This document shows positions 39,794 through 48,684 of a stretch of 64,000 nt of DNA, one piece after another. The position numbers and the translations under genes are program-made. This stretch comes from Alcanivorax jadensis T9. Its GTDB lineage: Bacteria; Pseudomonadota; Gammaproteobacteria; Pseudomonadales; Alcanivoracaceae. The stretch is from positions 1 to 64,000 of the forward strand of contig NZ_ARXU01000007.1 in NCBI RefSeq assembly GCF_000756655.1. Reading direction: 5' to 3'. Under the pieces are notes generated by a model. That model made no database searches. It saw nothing but the letters and a program-made list of their open reading frames with translations, and was not told the origin of the DNA. Each line of letters starts with the position of its first letter. Position 1 is the first letter of the stretch.

Positions 39794-41083
39794 TTAGAAG
39801 CGGTAGCTAAGCTGCGCGCCAATCACATCCGCATCCAGTTCATAGGTACCTTTCAACTGAGCGCCTTTATCCGCTCGGTTGATATCCGCATCTTCCACAA
39901 AGATATGCGCATAACCCACGTCGATGGTCATGTTCTCCACCGGGGTGAAACCAGCGCCCAGAGTAAGCCAAACGCGGTCGGAATCCGGAGAGATCGCCGA
40001 GCGATTATCAGTGCCCTGAGTGGATTCTTCCTTCGCCACACCGGCACGCAGCACGGTAGTTTCATTCATGGCATGACGGACGCCAAGGGAGTAGCGCACG
40101 GTGTTTTCCCAGTCGAAATTTTCGGTCGGGTTGAACGCAAGCTGATCGCTCTCTACCTCCAACTTGTCCAGGCTGCTCCACTCCATCCATTCAACACCCA
40201 TCAGGATCTGAGTGCGATCAGAGAGGTCACCCGCATAGGACAGTTGCAGCGATGCCGGCAAATCAATGGAAGCCTCGCCTTCATAGGTTCCAGCCGCGAC
40301 AACTGGCGCACCTGCCTGGAAATTGGTCAAGTTGGCACCGAGCTGACTGAAAGTGATATCGCCTTCCACGTCATATTCAATTTTGGAACGATAGGCGACA
40401 CCAAAGTGGTTATTGTCATCCGGGCTGTAAGTCAGCCCAAGATTCCAGCCGTAGCTATCATCATCACCTTCAAGACGAGTCGCGGCGTTGCGAATATCCG
40501 CATCCAGTCGCTGGTAACTCAGGCCCAGCCCTACACTCAGAGAGTCAGTCAGCTGAACACCAAGTGACGGATTAATATTATACGTTCTAAGGTCTGATTC
40601 TGTTGAGTACAAGTCCCCAGCAGTAATGGGGCCCAGAGGCGTCAGATAACTATTACCCCAGTTTTTCTCGTACTCGATTTTGGTTCCAAACGGCGCATTC
40701 ACGCCCAAACCGAAAGTCATCATGTCGCTGAGCGGGACAGCCAGGAAAAGACTACCAACGAAAGGCTCCACGTCTTCGAAATCACCAGGTCCAACGCCTG
40801 ACTGGGGAATCAAACCTGCAAAGCTGCCGTCATTATCAGCTTCGAACGTCGTATCGACCCACACCTGATGAGCTGCAGCAGAAAGCTCTGCCTGCTTCAG
40901 CCCTGCCAGGGTAGCCGGGTTGTACCATTGGTTAGAGGCGTTCTCGCTCAGTACACCGGCACCGGCATAGGCGGTACCCAGAGCGGACACGGATTGATAG
41001 GACACGGAAAAGCCACTTGCCGCCGCGTGCCCGGCAACCAGGCTCAATGCGGAACCGACAAGAACGGCACCTGTTTTTTTCAT
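39794..41083 (-). CDS. fadL: FadL-family outer-membrane transporter for fatty acids or hydrocarbons
   Basis: 429 residues with a signal peptide (MKKTGAVLVGSALSLVAGHAAAS), the FadL N-terminal hatch region (GTAYAGAGVLSENASNQWYNPATLAGL), alternating beta strands of a 14-strand barrel, and a terminal Phe (QLSYRF) as BAM requires. FadL proteins let long-chain fatty acids, and in some marine bacteria alkanes, cross the outer membrane. GGGAG precedes the ATG at 41083. Minus-strand TTGCGT-18-TATAAG near 41150-41180 is a possible promoter. Confidence 0.92.
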   Translation of the reverse strand: MKKTGAVLVGSALSLVAGHAAASGFSVSYQSVSALGTAYAGAGVLSENASNQWYNPATLAGLKQAELSAAAHQVWVDTTFEADNDGSFAGLIPQSGVGPGDFEDVEPFVGSLFLAVPLSDMMTFGLGVNAPFGTKIEYEKNWGNSYLTPLGPITAGDLYSTESDLRTYNINPSLGVQLTDSLSVGLGLSYQRLDADIRNAATRLEGDDDSYGWNLGLTYSPDDNNHFGVAYRSKIEYDVEGDITFSQLGANLTNFQAGAPVVAAGTYEGEASIDLPASLQLSYAGDLSDRTQILMGVEWMEWSSLDKLEVESDQLAFNPTENFDWENTVRYSLGVRHAMNETTVLRAGVAKEESTQGTDNRSAISPDSDRVWLTLGAGFTPVENMTIDVGYAHIFVEDADINRADKGAQLKGTYELDADVIGAQLSYRF

Positions 41084-41216
41084 GATTTCTCTCCCTCTTC
41101 CTCGCAAAGTAATGCTGTCGAAATGATTAAAAGAACAGCAATCCACTTATACACAATAGGCCGCGATACACGCAAGGAATCCCGTTCACTCAGCCTTTCG
41201 TATTAGAAAGAGAAAA

Positions 41217-41250
41217 TAAAAAAAAGGCAGCGAATGCTGCCTTTTTTTAT
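41217..41250 (-). terminator. Terminator after the acyl-CoA dehydrogenase gene
   Basis: A run, GGCAGC-GAAT-GCTGCC, T run, 20 bases past the stop of the acyl-CoA dehydrogenase and upstream of fadL. Confidence 0.88.
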
Positions 41251-41270
41251 TTGCGATCATGCCACCGGCT

Positions 41271-42416
41271 TCAGTCAGCCAGAACTGCCTTGGCAATAAT
41301 CGTTTTCATGATCTCATTGGTGCCGCCATAGATCCGCTGTACGCGTGAATCTGCAAACATGCGCGCTACCGGGTATTCCCACATGTAGCCATAACCACCA
41401 TGCAACTGCACGCACTCGTCGATTACTTCGCACTGCAAATCAGTGATGTAATACTTGGCCGCCGCAGCGGTGGGAATATCCAGTTCCTTTTTCAGGTGCA
41501 GCTCCAGACAGCGATCCACGTAGGCGCGGGCCACTTCCAGTTTGGTGTGCATCTCGGCGATCTTGAACTGGGTGTTCTGGAAAGCGGCGACTGGCTTGCC
41601 AAATGCTTTACGTTCTTTTACATAATTGATGGTATGTTCCAGCGCGGATTCCGCCATGGCCAGACCACCGATGGCAATCCCCAGACGCTCCTGCGGCAGC
41701 TCCTGCATCAGGTAGACAAAGCCCATGCCTTCCTCACCCAGAAGATTCTCCGCCGGTACTTTCACGTCCTGGAAGAACAGCTCGGAGGTGTCCTGGGCCT
41801 TCATGCCCACTTTCTTCAGGTTGGTGCCCTTCTCAAAGCCTTCAGAGTCGGTTTCTACCACAAACAGGCTGATGCCCTTGGCACCTTTGGACGGATCGGT
41901 TTTCGCCACGACGATGACGATATCCGCATTCTGGCCGTTGGTAATAAAGGTTTTGGAACCGTTGAGGATGTAGTGATCGCCCTCTTTCACGGCAGACGTC
42001 TTCACGCCCTGCAGATCTGAGCCGGCACCCGGTTCGGTCATGGCGATGGCACCAATCACTTCACCGGTCACCATTTTCGGCAGGTATTTCTGCTTCAGGG
42101 CTTCGGAGCCATTGTGCTCGATGTAGGGGGCCACGATTTCCGTATGCAGGCCCCAACCGATACCGGTCAGGCCCAGGCGGGACACTTCCTCACCGATCAC
42201 CACACTGTAGAGAAAGTCGGCACCGATACCGCCGTACTCTTCTTCGACCATGGGGCACAGGAAGCCCTGCTCACCCGCCTTCAGCCAGACGTCTTTCGGC
42301 ACAACACCAGTCTGCTCCCATTCCTCATGATGCGGTACTGCCTCGTTTTCGAGGAATTTGCGCACGGTATCGCGGAAGGTTTCATGGTCAGAACTGAACA
42401 ACGTACGGGGAATCAT
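41271..42416 (-). CDS. Acyl-CoA dehydrogenase
   Basis: About 381 residues. The family flavin-binding blocks are present: AIAMTEPGAGSDLQGVKTSA, and YGTNEIMK-like RIYGGTNEIMKTII at the end. The catalytic Glu is probably the one in GGYGYMWEYPVARMFAD. It catalyses the first oxidation of beta-oxidation; chain-length choice cannot be told. Two ATGs lie side by side; the second (42416) is six bases from GGAG and is preferred. It lies upstream of fadL on the same strand but has its own terminator. Confidence 0.93.
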   Translation of the reverse strand: MIPRTLFSSDHETFRDTVRKFLENEAVPHHEEWEQTGVVPKDVWLKAGEQGFLCPMVEEEYGGIGADFLYSVVIGEEVSRLGLTGIGWGLHTEIVAPYIEHNGSEALKQKYLPKMVTGEVIGAIAMTEPGAGSDLQGVKTSAVKEGDHYILNGSKTFITNGQNADIVIVVAKTDPSKGAKGISLFVVETDSEGFEKGTNLKKVGMKAQDTSELFFQDVKVPAENLLGEEGMGFVYLMQELPQERLGIAIGGLAMAESALEHTINYVKERKAFGKPVAAFQNTQFKIAEMHTKLEVARAYVDRCLELHLKKELDIPTAAAAKYYITDLQCEVIDECVQLHGGYGYMWEYPVARMFADSRVQRIYGGTNEIMKTIIAKAVLAD

Positions 42417-42574
42417 CATGCTCTCCGGTATCAGGTTATCAGGGGTGGCCCCGATACCGGGCTCGGCCGGGGCAAAGAATGCCACATTCTGTGCATTTAG
42501 CCTGCCAGCGGGCAATGACCGAAATGTTCAACGCTGGGCAGCGATGACAATTCCGGCCAATGACGAAAACGGTC

Positions 42575-43657
42575 TCAGGCCCGGTGCTCGAGGCCCAGAT
42601 ATTCGGAGGACTGCATTTCCTGAAGGCGGGAGCGGGTTCGCTCGAATTCGAAATCCAGACGGCCACCGGCATAGATGTCTTCGATGGGCACTTCTGCGGT
42701 AATCACCAGCTTCACGGCCCGATCGTAGAACTCATCCACCAGATTGATAAAACGCCGGGCCATATCATCCTTACCGGCCCCCATCTGCTCCACATTGGAG
42801 ACCAGCACGGTATGAAACTCCCGCGCTACTTCAATGTAGTCGGTCTGGCTGCGCGGCCCATCACACAGAGCCTTGAATTCAAACCAGACCACGTCATCAG
42901 CACACATGACCGAGGAGATCTTGCGCCCCTCGATCAGCACATTGCCGTGGTCACGGTGGCGGGAATGATCCGGCTCCAGGGTATGAAACCGTTCGCGGAG
43001 AAACGCATCAGCAGCCTTGCCCAGCGGACAATGGTACAACTCGGCCTGCTCCAGTAGCCGCAGACGGTAGTCATTGCCGCCGTCCACGTTGAGCACCTTG
43101 GTGTATTCCTTGAGCAGCTCGATGGCCGGCAGGAAGCGCGCCCGTTGCAGGCCATCCTTGTAGAGGCCATCAGGCTCGATGTTGGACGTCGCCACCAGGG
43201 TCACGCCATTGGCAAACAACTCACCCATCAGCCCGGCCAGGATCATGGCATCGGTGATGTCAGTGACGAAGAACTCATCAAAACACAGCACCCGGGCCTG
43301 ACTGGCAAATTTCCGGGCGATGCTGACCAGCGGATTCTTTTCCCCCTGGCGCTCACGCATTTCCCGATGCACCTTCTGCATGAAACGGTGAAAGTGCATG
43401 CGGCGTTTTTCCTTGAACGGCAACGCCTGGAAGAACACGTCCATCAGGTAGGTCTTGCCGCGGCCGACGCCACCCCACATGTACAGCCCCGTGAGGGTAC
43501 GGGGCTTGCGGAAACGTGACAGAAAGCCCCCACCGACGGGCTCTGCCAGCAACCGGTGATAGAGCTCATCCAGCTCTGCCACCGCCCTTTCCTGGGCGGG
43601 GTCCTGGAAGAAATCTTCGCGCTGAAGGTCGGCTTTATACTGCTCAAGAGGCGTCAT
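42575..43657 (-). CDS. zapE: Cell division ATPase ZapE (AFG1/LACE1 family)
   Basis: 360 residues, a AAA-type ATPase with Walker A GGVGRGKTYLMD, Walker B LCFDEFFVTDI and an SNIEP sensor (TLVATSNIEPDGLY). ZapE acts at the Z ring in late division; the mitochondrial relative AFG1 acts in protein quality control. The ATG at 43657 (MTPLEQYKADLQ) matches orthologue starts; a longer TTG-initiated frame would overlap the next gene's stop. Confidence 0.93.
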   Translation of the reverse strand: MTPLEQYKADLQREDFFQDPAQERAVAELDELYHRLLAEPVGGGFLSRFRKPRTLTGLYMWGGVGRGKTYLMDVFFQALPFKEKRRMHFHRFMQKVHREMRERQGEKNPLVSIARKFASQARVLCFDEFFVTDITDAMILAGLMGELFANGVTLVATSNIEPDGLYKDGLQRARFLPAIELLKEYTKVLNVDGGNDYRLRLLEQAELYHCPLGKAADAFLRERFHTLEPDHSRHRDHGNVLIEGRKISSVMCADDVVWFEFKALCDGPRSQTDYIEVAREFHTVLVSNVEQMGAGKDDMARRFINLVDEFYDRAVKLVITAEVPIEDIYAGGRLDFEFERTRSRLQEMQSSEYLGLEHRA

Positions 43658-43721
43658 GGGTCTCGGGGCCTGCTGCTCGGACGGGGCAATGTAGCGTCGC
43701 CAAAGGGGACTGACAAGGTTG

Positions 43722-44357
43722 TCAGCCAAGCAAATGGCTGGCGGCGGCCTGCTTCAGCTCTACCAGCTTGCCATGGAAGAAGTGGCCGCAATCCGGGAAA
43801 CGGATTAAATCCGGCGCCAACGGCGTCGCTTCTGCCCAGCGAAACACCTGCTCCGCCGGGACCACTTCATCATCGTCCCCCTGGACCACAGTCACCGGGC
43901 AACCGGTCTGCTCGATATCATCAAAGGGATAATGGTGTACCGGCGGCGCTACCAGCAACAGCTCCCGGGCAGGCATACCGTTGGCCTTGAGTATTTCCGC
44001 CCCGCGGGCGGCCACGAAGCTGCCGAAGGAAAAACCGGCAAGCCACAGGGGCAGATCCGGCCAGGTATGAGTCAGCCAACTGTGTATCGCCAGCAGATCT
44101 TCGGTTTCGCCGATGCCGTCGCTATAGGCCCCCTGGCTTTCGCCGACGCCGCGGAAGTTGAAACGCACCACCACCGCGCCCTGGTCCCGGGCCAGGCGAC
44201 TCAGGCTGGTCACCACCTTGTTGTCCATGGTGCCACCAAACAGGGGGTGCGGGTGGCAGACAATGGCGACAAATGAGGGCGTGTCACTACCCTGTTCCAC
44301 CACGGCCTCAAGATTGCCCGCCGGCCCGGAGAGACTTTGCCGCTGTTGTGCTGCCAT
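43722..44357 (-). CDS. Alpha/beta hydrolase
   Basis: 211 residues. Oxyanion region CHPHPLFGGTMDNKVV, nucleophile elbow GFSFGS (Ser), acid in VVQGDDDEVVP and His in FPDCGHFFHG. This small subgroup (often labelled CocE/NonD-like) is a conserved neighbour of zapE. Substrate unknown. Confidence 0.9.
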   Translation of the reverse strand: MAAQQRQSLSGPAGNLEAVVEQGSDTPSFVAIVCHPHPLFGGTMDNKVVTSLSRLARDQGAVVVRFNFRGVGESQGAYSDGIGETEDLLAIHSWLTHTWPDLPLWLAGFSFGSFVAARGAEILKANGMPARELLLVAPPVHHYPFDDIEQTGCPVTVVQGDDDEVVPAEQVFRWAEATPLAPDLIRFPDCGHFFHGKLVELKQAAASHLLG

Positions 44358-44466
44358 ATTTCACCTCTCTCGCATTTCTTGCCCTGCCGACCAGCTGCTG
44401 CACCCGGACGCAAAACCTTACGCCGCATCAAGGACTTCAAGAGTATCAACAGTCTCTTACACCTTG

Positions 44467-44732
44467 GAGCCTATTCATGGCCTCTTCACAACCGCGCCGG
44501 AGTCAATTTTGTTGCCAGCTCGTGATGGCGATTTTGTAGTGTAGTCATTCTACATGAACAAGCGCCATCGCGGGCTGGCGGCAAAAGGGGCCCGGCCCTT
44601 CGGGTTGCCGCTAAAAATGGCCCCATGCTGTGTTATGAACCTTGAACTTGACCCGTCAGGCCCTGCGGTTCATGCCTTGCCTGGGACCATTTTTAGCGGC
44701 AACGCGGTTGTGAAGAGACCCTGAATAGGCTC
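44467..44732. mobile_element. Nested-palindrome element with 30-bp terminal inverted repeats (MITE-like)
   Basis: The terminal arms at 44467-44496 and 44703-44732 match at 28 of 30 bases (GAGCCTATTCA..CTCTTCACAACCGCG). Inside are a second imperfect palindrome (44507-44544 against 44550-44585) and a third (GTTGCCGCTAAAAATGG at 44604-44625 against 44682-44703, 21 of 22 bases). No transposase frame is present. It takes up most of the 435-bp gap before zapG; 44358-44466 shows nothing else recognisable. Confidence 0.6.
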
Positions 44733-44792
44733 TAACCCTTGGCGACTGCCCGGCACTGTGCTGGAATAGCTGGAATTCAGAAGGAGTATGCC

Positions 44793-45323
44793 ATGGATAT
44801 GCTGACAACTGGGGTGCTGTGCTTCGCCGCCGGCGTGGTAGTGGGCGCAGGATTACTGTTCTGGTTGTTACCGGCACGGCGTCAGGCCGGCCAGTTGATC
44901 CGTGATCGCGATGAGGCCCGCCAGGCCCTCAATCATTATCGTGATCAGGTGGATGACCATTTCCTGCACACCGCAGAGCTGGTCAACGATATGACGCAGG
45001 CCTATCGCTCTGTCCACGAACATCTTTCCAAGGGCGCTCAGGCACTGTGCTCCGAAGTGGGTCGCAAACGGGCGGTGGCGAAATCCCTGGATTCCGCCCC
45101 GCAAAAAGGCAGCGATGAACCGGTGGCGCCGCCGCTGGACTATGCCCCCAGCGCCAAGGGCGGCACCCTCGCCGAGGATTTCGGCCTGCAACAGAAAGCC
45201 ACCGGGCCTTTCACACCGGTGGATGTGGCAGACAGCCCGGTACCTGACAACATCGTCGAGCCGCCACGTGATTATGCGGAAGGCTGTGACGAACAGGGTT
45301 GCCCGCCGGAAGAGAAGAAATGA
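44793..45323 (+). CDS. zapG: ZapG / YhcB family (DUF1043) membrane protein
   Basis: About 176 residues: one N-terminal membrane helix (TGVLCFAAGVVVGAGLLFWLL), a coiled coil (about 35-85; DRDEARQALNHYRDQVDDHF), and a long disordered tail rich in Pro, Ala and Glu. YhcB links cell division and envelope synthesis in E. coli. The ATG at 44793 has AAGGAG seven bases upstream. The tail ends with a CDEQGCPPEEKK segment whose two Cys are unusual. Confidence 0.87.
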   Translation: MDMLTTGVLCFAAGVVVGAGLLFWLLPARRQAGQLIRDRDEARQALNHYRDQVDDHFLHTAELVNDMTQAYRSVHEHLSKGAQALCSEVGRKRAVAKSLDSAPQKGSDEPVAPPLDYAPSAKGGTLAEDFGLQQKATGPFTPVDVADSPVPDNIVEPPRDYAEGCDEQGCPPEEKK

Positions 45324-45402
45324 GAGGAAACTGAAGCGCAACAGGCGTCATGCAACCGCCTTACCGCGTCAACCGGTTCCTGTTTTGCATTTGTCGCCGA
45401 AT

Positions 45403-45432
45403 AAAAAAAGTCCGCTTTCGCGGGCTTTTTTA
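45403..45432 (+). terminator. Terminator after zapG
   Basis: A run, GTCCGC-TTTC-GCGGGC, T run. It lies about 80 bases past the zapG stop; the genes are convergent. The rest of the gap to 45616 shows only a small CCGGG/CCCGG hairpin. Confidence 0.85.
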
Positions 45433-45616
45433 TTTCCTGGCCGAGTGGCCTGACAGTTCCGCTTTGACTTCTCGTGGCCCTGTAGTCAGGCCTAGTAGTA
45501 ACGGCCCAACACTCCCGGGACCTTTCCCGGCTGCAATTATCCGGCAGGGAATGAACCATCACAGATTTCGATGGCGATCCTGGGAGCCGGGTTATTCAAA
45601 GACGCCTTGCCATGAA

Positions 45617-46489
45617 TTACTGGAACGTATCCGCCACCCGCATGGGTACCGGCTCATCTTCCATCACAATCTCCGCCGGCAGTTGGCCGGCCGGGTCGCC
45701 ATCGGCCTGGATCGGCTCATCGGCGCCCTCACAGCGGATCTCCACCCGCTGGGCCCGTAGGCTGGCAACGCCGTCGACCCGCTCCATACGCCCCAGCAAC
45801 AGCGCAGCCAGGCAACGCAGCAAGAAACTGACTCCCGGCTTCTGGAACAACAGCACCTGTACCTGGGGCCGCAGGATGTTGGCTTCCCGGCTGAGCACAA
45901 AGCTGCCGCCGTAATGGCGACCATTGGTGACAATGGCGGAGAAACAGTCCAGCGGACGGCCATCCACCATGACCCGGTAATGACGCTGACCGTAACGGCG
46001 GATCTGCGCGAGCATGGACTGCACATAGGCCAGTTTGCCGAAGCGCTCCTTCACCGCCAGATTCACCCCGTTCACCACCCAGGCGTCATAGCCGATGCCA
46101 CACATCATGATAAAGCGCCGGCCGTTGAGCCGGGCCGGCGTCACCGGCACATTCTTGCCATTGACCACGATCTGAGCCGCCAGCTCCGGCGTTCTGGGCA
46201 ACTGCAGCTCTTTTGCCAGCACATTGGCGGTACCAGTGGCAAAGACGCCCAGGGCCACACCGGGAGCCAGACCATTGAGGACTTCGTTGGTGGTGCCGTC
46301 ACCGCCCACCGCCACCACACAGTCGCCCTGATCTTCCAGGCCCTGCAGGTACTCGGTGGCATCACCCGGCCCACGGGTGTGGTAAAGGCGCACCCGGGCG
46401 CCCTGTTTTTCCAGTTCGGCCACAAAGCGGCAAAGCAGCTTCTCCCGACCACCACCGGCGGTCGGGTTATATACAACAGTAATCTTCAT
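45617..46489 (-). CDS. Diacylglycerol/lipid kinase family protein (YegS-like)
   Basis: 290 residues with the DAGK catalytic start KITVVYNPTAGGGR, the GGDGT nucleotide motif (VVAVGGDGTTNEVLNGL) and GVFATGTANVLAKEL. It probably phosphorylates a lipid such as diacylglycerol or phosphatidylglycerol; the true substrate is unknown. ATG at 46489, 28 bases after the nif3 gene ends. The long in-frame extension upstream is nif3 out of frame. Confidence 0.87.
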   Translation of the reverse strand: MKITVVYNPTAGGGREKLLCRFVAELEKQGARVRLYHTRGPGDATEYLQGLEDQGDCVVAVGGDGTTNEVLNGLAPGVALGVFATGTANVLAKELQLPRTPELAAQIVVNGKNVPVTPARLNGRRFIMMCGIGYDAWVVNGVNLAVKERFGKLAYVQSMLAQIRRYGQRHYRVMVDGRPLDCFSAIVTNGRHYGGSFVLSREANILRPQVQVLLFQKPGVSFLLRCLAALLLGRMERVDGVASLRAQRVEIRCEGADEPIQADGDPAGQLPAEIVMEDEPVPMRVADTFQ

Positions 46490-46517
46490 GGGATCAGGGT
46501 GTTCCTCAGAACCTGTT

Positions 46518-47273
46518 TCAGGCCGGATTATCGATATCGATAAAGATATGTTCCACACCGAACCGCTCATTGAGCCATTGCCCCAGGGCCTGGACCCCGT
46601 AGCGTTCGGTGGCATGATGACCACAGGCGAAATAATGCATGCCGGTTTCCCGGGCAAAGTGGGTGGTGGGTTCGGAAATCTCACCACTCAGATAGGCGTC
46701 CACACCCCGGGTCTGGGCCTTGTCGATAAAGCCCTGGGCACCGCCGGTGCACCAGCCGATGGTTTCTATTTCGTCGCCCGGATCCCCCACATGCAGCGGG
46801 GTCCGACCCAGCACCGCTTCCGCGTGGGCGGCGAACTCCGCCGCAGACATGGGGCTGTCCAGCCGCCCCACATTGCCGATGGGGCGCGGCGAATCGTCCA
46901 GCCCCCCTTCCACACTGAAACCCAGACGCCGGGCGAGCTGGGCGTTATTACCCAGAGTCGGGTGCGCATCCAGAGGAAGATGATAGGCAAACAGGTTGAT
47001 ATCGTGACGTAACAGAGTCTGCAGGCGCTGCTTTTTCATGCCCCGCACCCGCTGGTTTTCGCCCTTCCAGAAGTAGCCATGGTGGACCAGGATGGCATCC
47101 GCGTCTTCCACGATTGCTGCATCGATCAAGGCCTGGCAGGCGGTAACCCCGCTGACCACCCGCCGGATCTGCTCGCGGCCTTCCACCTGCAATCCATTGG
47201 GACAGTAATCCTGAAAGTGATCCGCAGCCAGCTCCTGGTCGAGCAAGGTCAGCATGTAATCGCGCTTGAGCAT
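46518..47273 (-). CDS. Nif3-like dinuclear metal centre hexameric protein
   Basis: 251 residues, YbgI/Nif3 family. Metal-site histidines appear as ILVHHGYFWKGE, YHLPLDAH and FACGHHATERYG. The ring-shaped hexamers hold two metals per subunit. Function is unsettled; GTP cyclohydrolase-like and other activities have been proposed. The ATG at 47273 overlaps the -35 of the divergent algW promoter. Confidence 0.92.
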   Translation of the reverse strand: MLKRDYMLTLLDQELAADHFQDYCPNGLQVEGREQIRRVVSGVTACQALIDAAIVEDADAILVHHGYFWKGENQRVRGMKKQRLQTLLRHDINLFAYHLPLDAHPTLGNNAQLARRLGFSVEGGLDDSPRPIGNVGRLDSPMSAAEFAAHAEAVLGRTPLHVGDPGDEIETIGWCTGGAQGFIDKAQTRGVDAYLSGEISEPTTHFARETGMHYFACGHHATERYGVQALGQWLNERFGVEHIFIDIDNPA

Positions 47274-47301
47274 GACACCTACCGGGCAATGATCTGATAA
47301 T
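47272..47301 (+). promoter_or_regulatory. Candidate algW promoter
   Basis: ATGACA (47272-47277), 18 bp, GATAAT (47296-47301). It lies over the nif3 start codon, so the two genes share a compact divergent region. Confidence 0.5.
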
Positions 47302-47396
47302 ATTGCGCGCAGTTTACCTATCCAGACCCGCGCTTGTCTCGTTCGCACCCCGTCTCGTCGGCTGCGCAAGGCAATAGCACGGGCCAAAGCGAGCGC

Positions 47397-48509
47397 ATGG
47401 GGGCATTGTCGGTGATCAGAGCCTTTCGTTTTTTTGCCGGACCGATCCTGGCGGGCCTGGCCGTGGGCCTGGCTGTGCTGTGGTGGTACGAGTGGGGCCC
47501 CAATGCCCGACCCGGTCGCTATGACAGCGGCACCGCCAGCTATGCCGGCGCGGTCAACCACGCCGCCCCGGCGGTGGTCAATATCTTCACGACCCAGATT
47601 CTCGCCAGCGAGGATGTGCCGGAAGACCCCCTATTCAACCGCTTCATGGAAGAACCCCGCCGGGAACGGGCACTGAACAGCCTGGGCTCCGGGGTAATCG
47701 TGGACGACAAAGGCTACATCCTCACCAGTTATCACGTAATCCGCGATGCGGACGAAATCCTGGTAGCCCTGCGCGATGGTCGCGACGCCCCGGCACGGGT
47801 AGTCGGCACTGACCCGGAAACCGATCTGGCCCTGCTCCATGTGGCGCTGGAGGACCTGCCGGAAGTGGAACTCAATGGCAACGGCCCGGTGCAGGTAGGT
47901 GATGTGGTGCTGGCCATCGGCAACCCGCTAGGCGTGGGCCAGACCGTCTCCATGGGCATTGTCAGCGCCACCGGGCGCAGCCATCTGGGCATTGCCACCT
48001 TCGAAAACTTCATCCAGACCGACGCGGCCATCAACCGGGGCAACTCCGGCGGCGCCCTGATTGATACCCGCGGCCATCTGATCGGCATCAACACCGCTAT
48101 TCTCTCGGCGGATGGCAGCTGGCAGGGCATCGGCTTCGCCACCCCGGCCTCCATTGCCCGGGAAGTGATGCGCGACCTGATCGACCATGGCCGGGTAATT
48201 CGCGGTTACCTGGGCGTCACCGTGCAGGATATTACCCCATCCCTGGCCGAAACTTTCGGCATGGATCAGGTCCGTGGCGGCGTGATCACCGAAGTGGTCA
48301 TCGACAGCCCCGCCCACAAGGGCGGCCTGCAACCCGGCGATGTGCTGGTGGGCATCAACGACATCGCCATGGCCGACGGCTACGAAGCCATGAACCGCAT
48401 CGCCGGCATGAAACCGGACGAGAAAGTCAGCCTCAACATCGTCCGCAATCGCCAGCCCCTGACCGTGGATGTGGTCATTGGTACACGGCCGCCGGCGGAA
48501 ACGGAATGA
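47397..48509 (+). CDS. algW: Periplasmic serine protease AlgW/DegS
   Basis: About 370 residues: membrane anchor (about 8-30), trypsin-like domain with His in TSYHVI, Asp in TDLALL and Ser in GNSGGAL, then one PDZ domain (about 275-360; GYLGVTVQDITPSLAE). One anchor and one PDZ mark DegS/AlgW and not DegP. It starts the cleavage of the anti-sigma factor (RseA/MucA) under envelope stress. ATG at 47397 chosen; a TTG at 47334 is also open. Next to the his genes as in Pseudomonas. Confidence 0.92.
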   Translation: MGALSVIRAFRFFAGPILAGLAVGLAVLWWYEWGPNARPGRYDSGTASYAGAVNHAAPAVVNIFTTQILASEDVPEDPLFNRFMEEPRRERALNSLGSGVIVDDKGYILTSYHVIRDADEILVALRDGRDAPARVVGTDPETDLALLHVALEDLPEVELNGNGPVQVGDVVLAIGNPLGVGQTVSMGIVSATGRSHLGIATFENFIQTDAAINRGNSGGALIDTRGHLIGINTAILSADGSWQGIGFATPASIAREVMRDLIDHGRVIRGYLGVTVQDITPSLAETFGMDQVRGGVITEVVIDSPAHKGGLQPGDVLVGINDIAMADGYEAMNRIAGMKPDEKVSLNIVRNRQPLTVDVVIGTRPPAETE

Positions 48510-48512
48510 GGG

Positions 48513-48680
48513 TTAATTGATAGTTGATAATGGATAATTGATAACGTCGCGAGCCTGTCTTGCGGTTATCCTGAAAGCAAAGAGGCCGCGTCCAATGACT
48601 TGAGCGCGGCCTCTTTGCTTTCAGATTATTCCTGCGCTTGATCGCGCAGTTATCAATTATCCATTATCAACTATCAATTG
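48513..48680. repeat. Heptad inverted-repeat element, GTCCAA core, copy 2
   Basis: The left arm 48513-48545 is TAATTGA, TAGTTGA, TAATGGA, TAATTGA and starts four bases after the algW stop. The right arm 48649-48680 is its reverse complement and ends five bases before the stop of the convergent DUF4139 gene. In the centre is a perfect 20-bp stem (48571-48590 and 48605-48624) containing AGAGGCCGCG, with loop TCCAATGACTTGAG. It likely acts as a two-way terminator. Confidence 0.88.
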
Positions 48681-48684
48681 CCTT

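Noticed and set aside
44273-44539. Small frames across the gap before zapG
   Set aside because: They overlap palindromic arms and lack convincing starts; the nested inverted repeats explain the sequence better.
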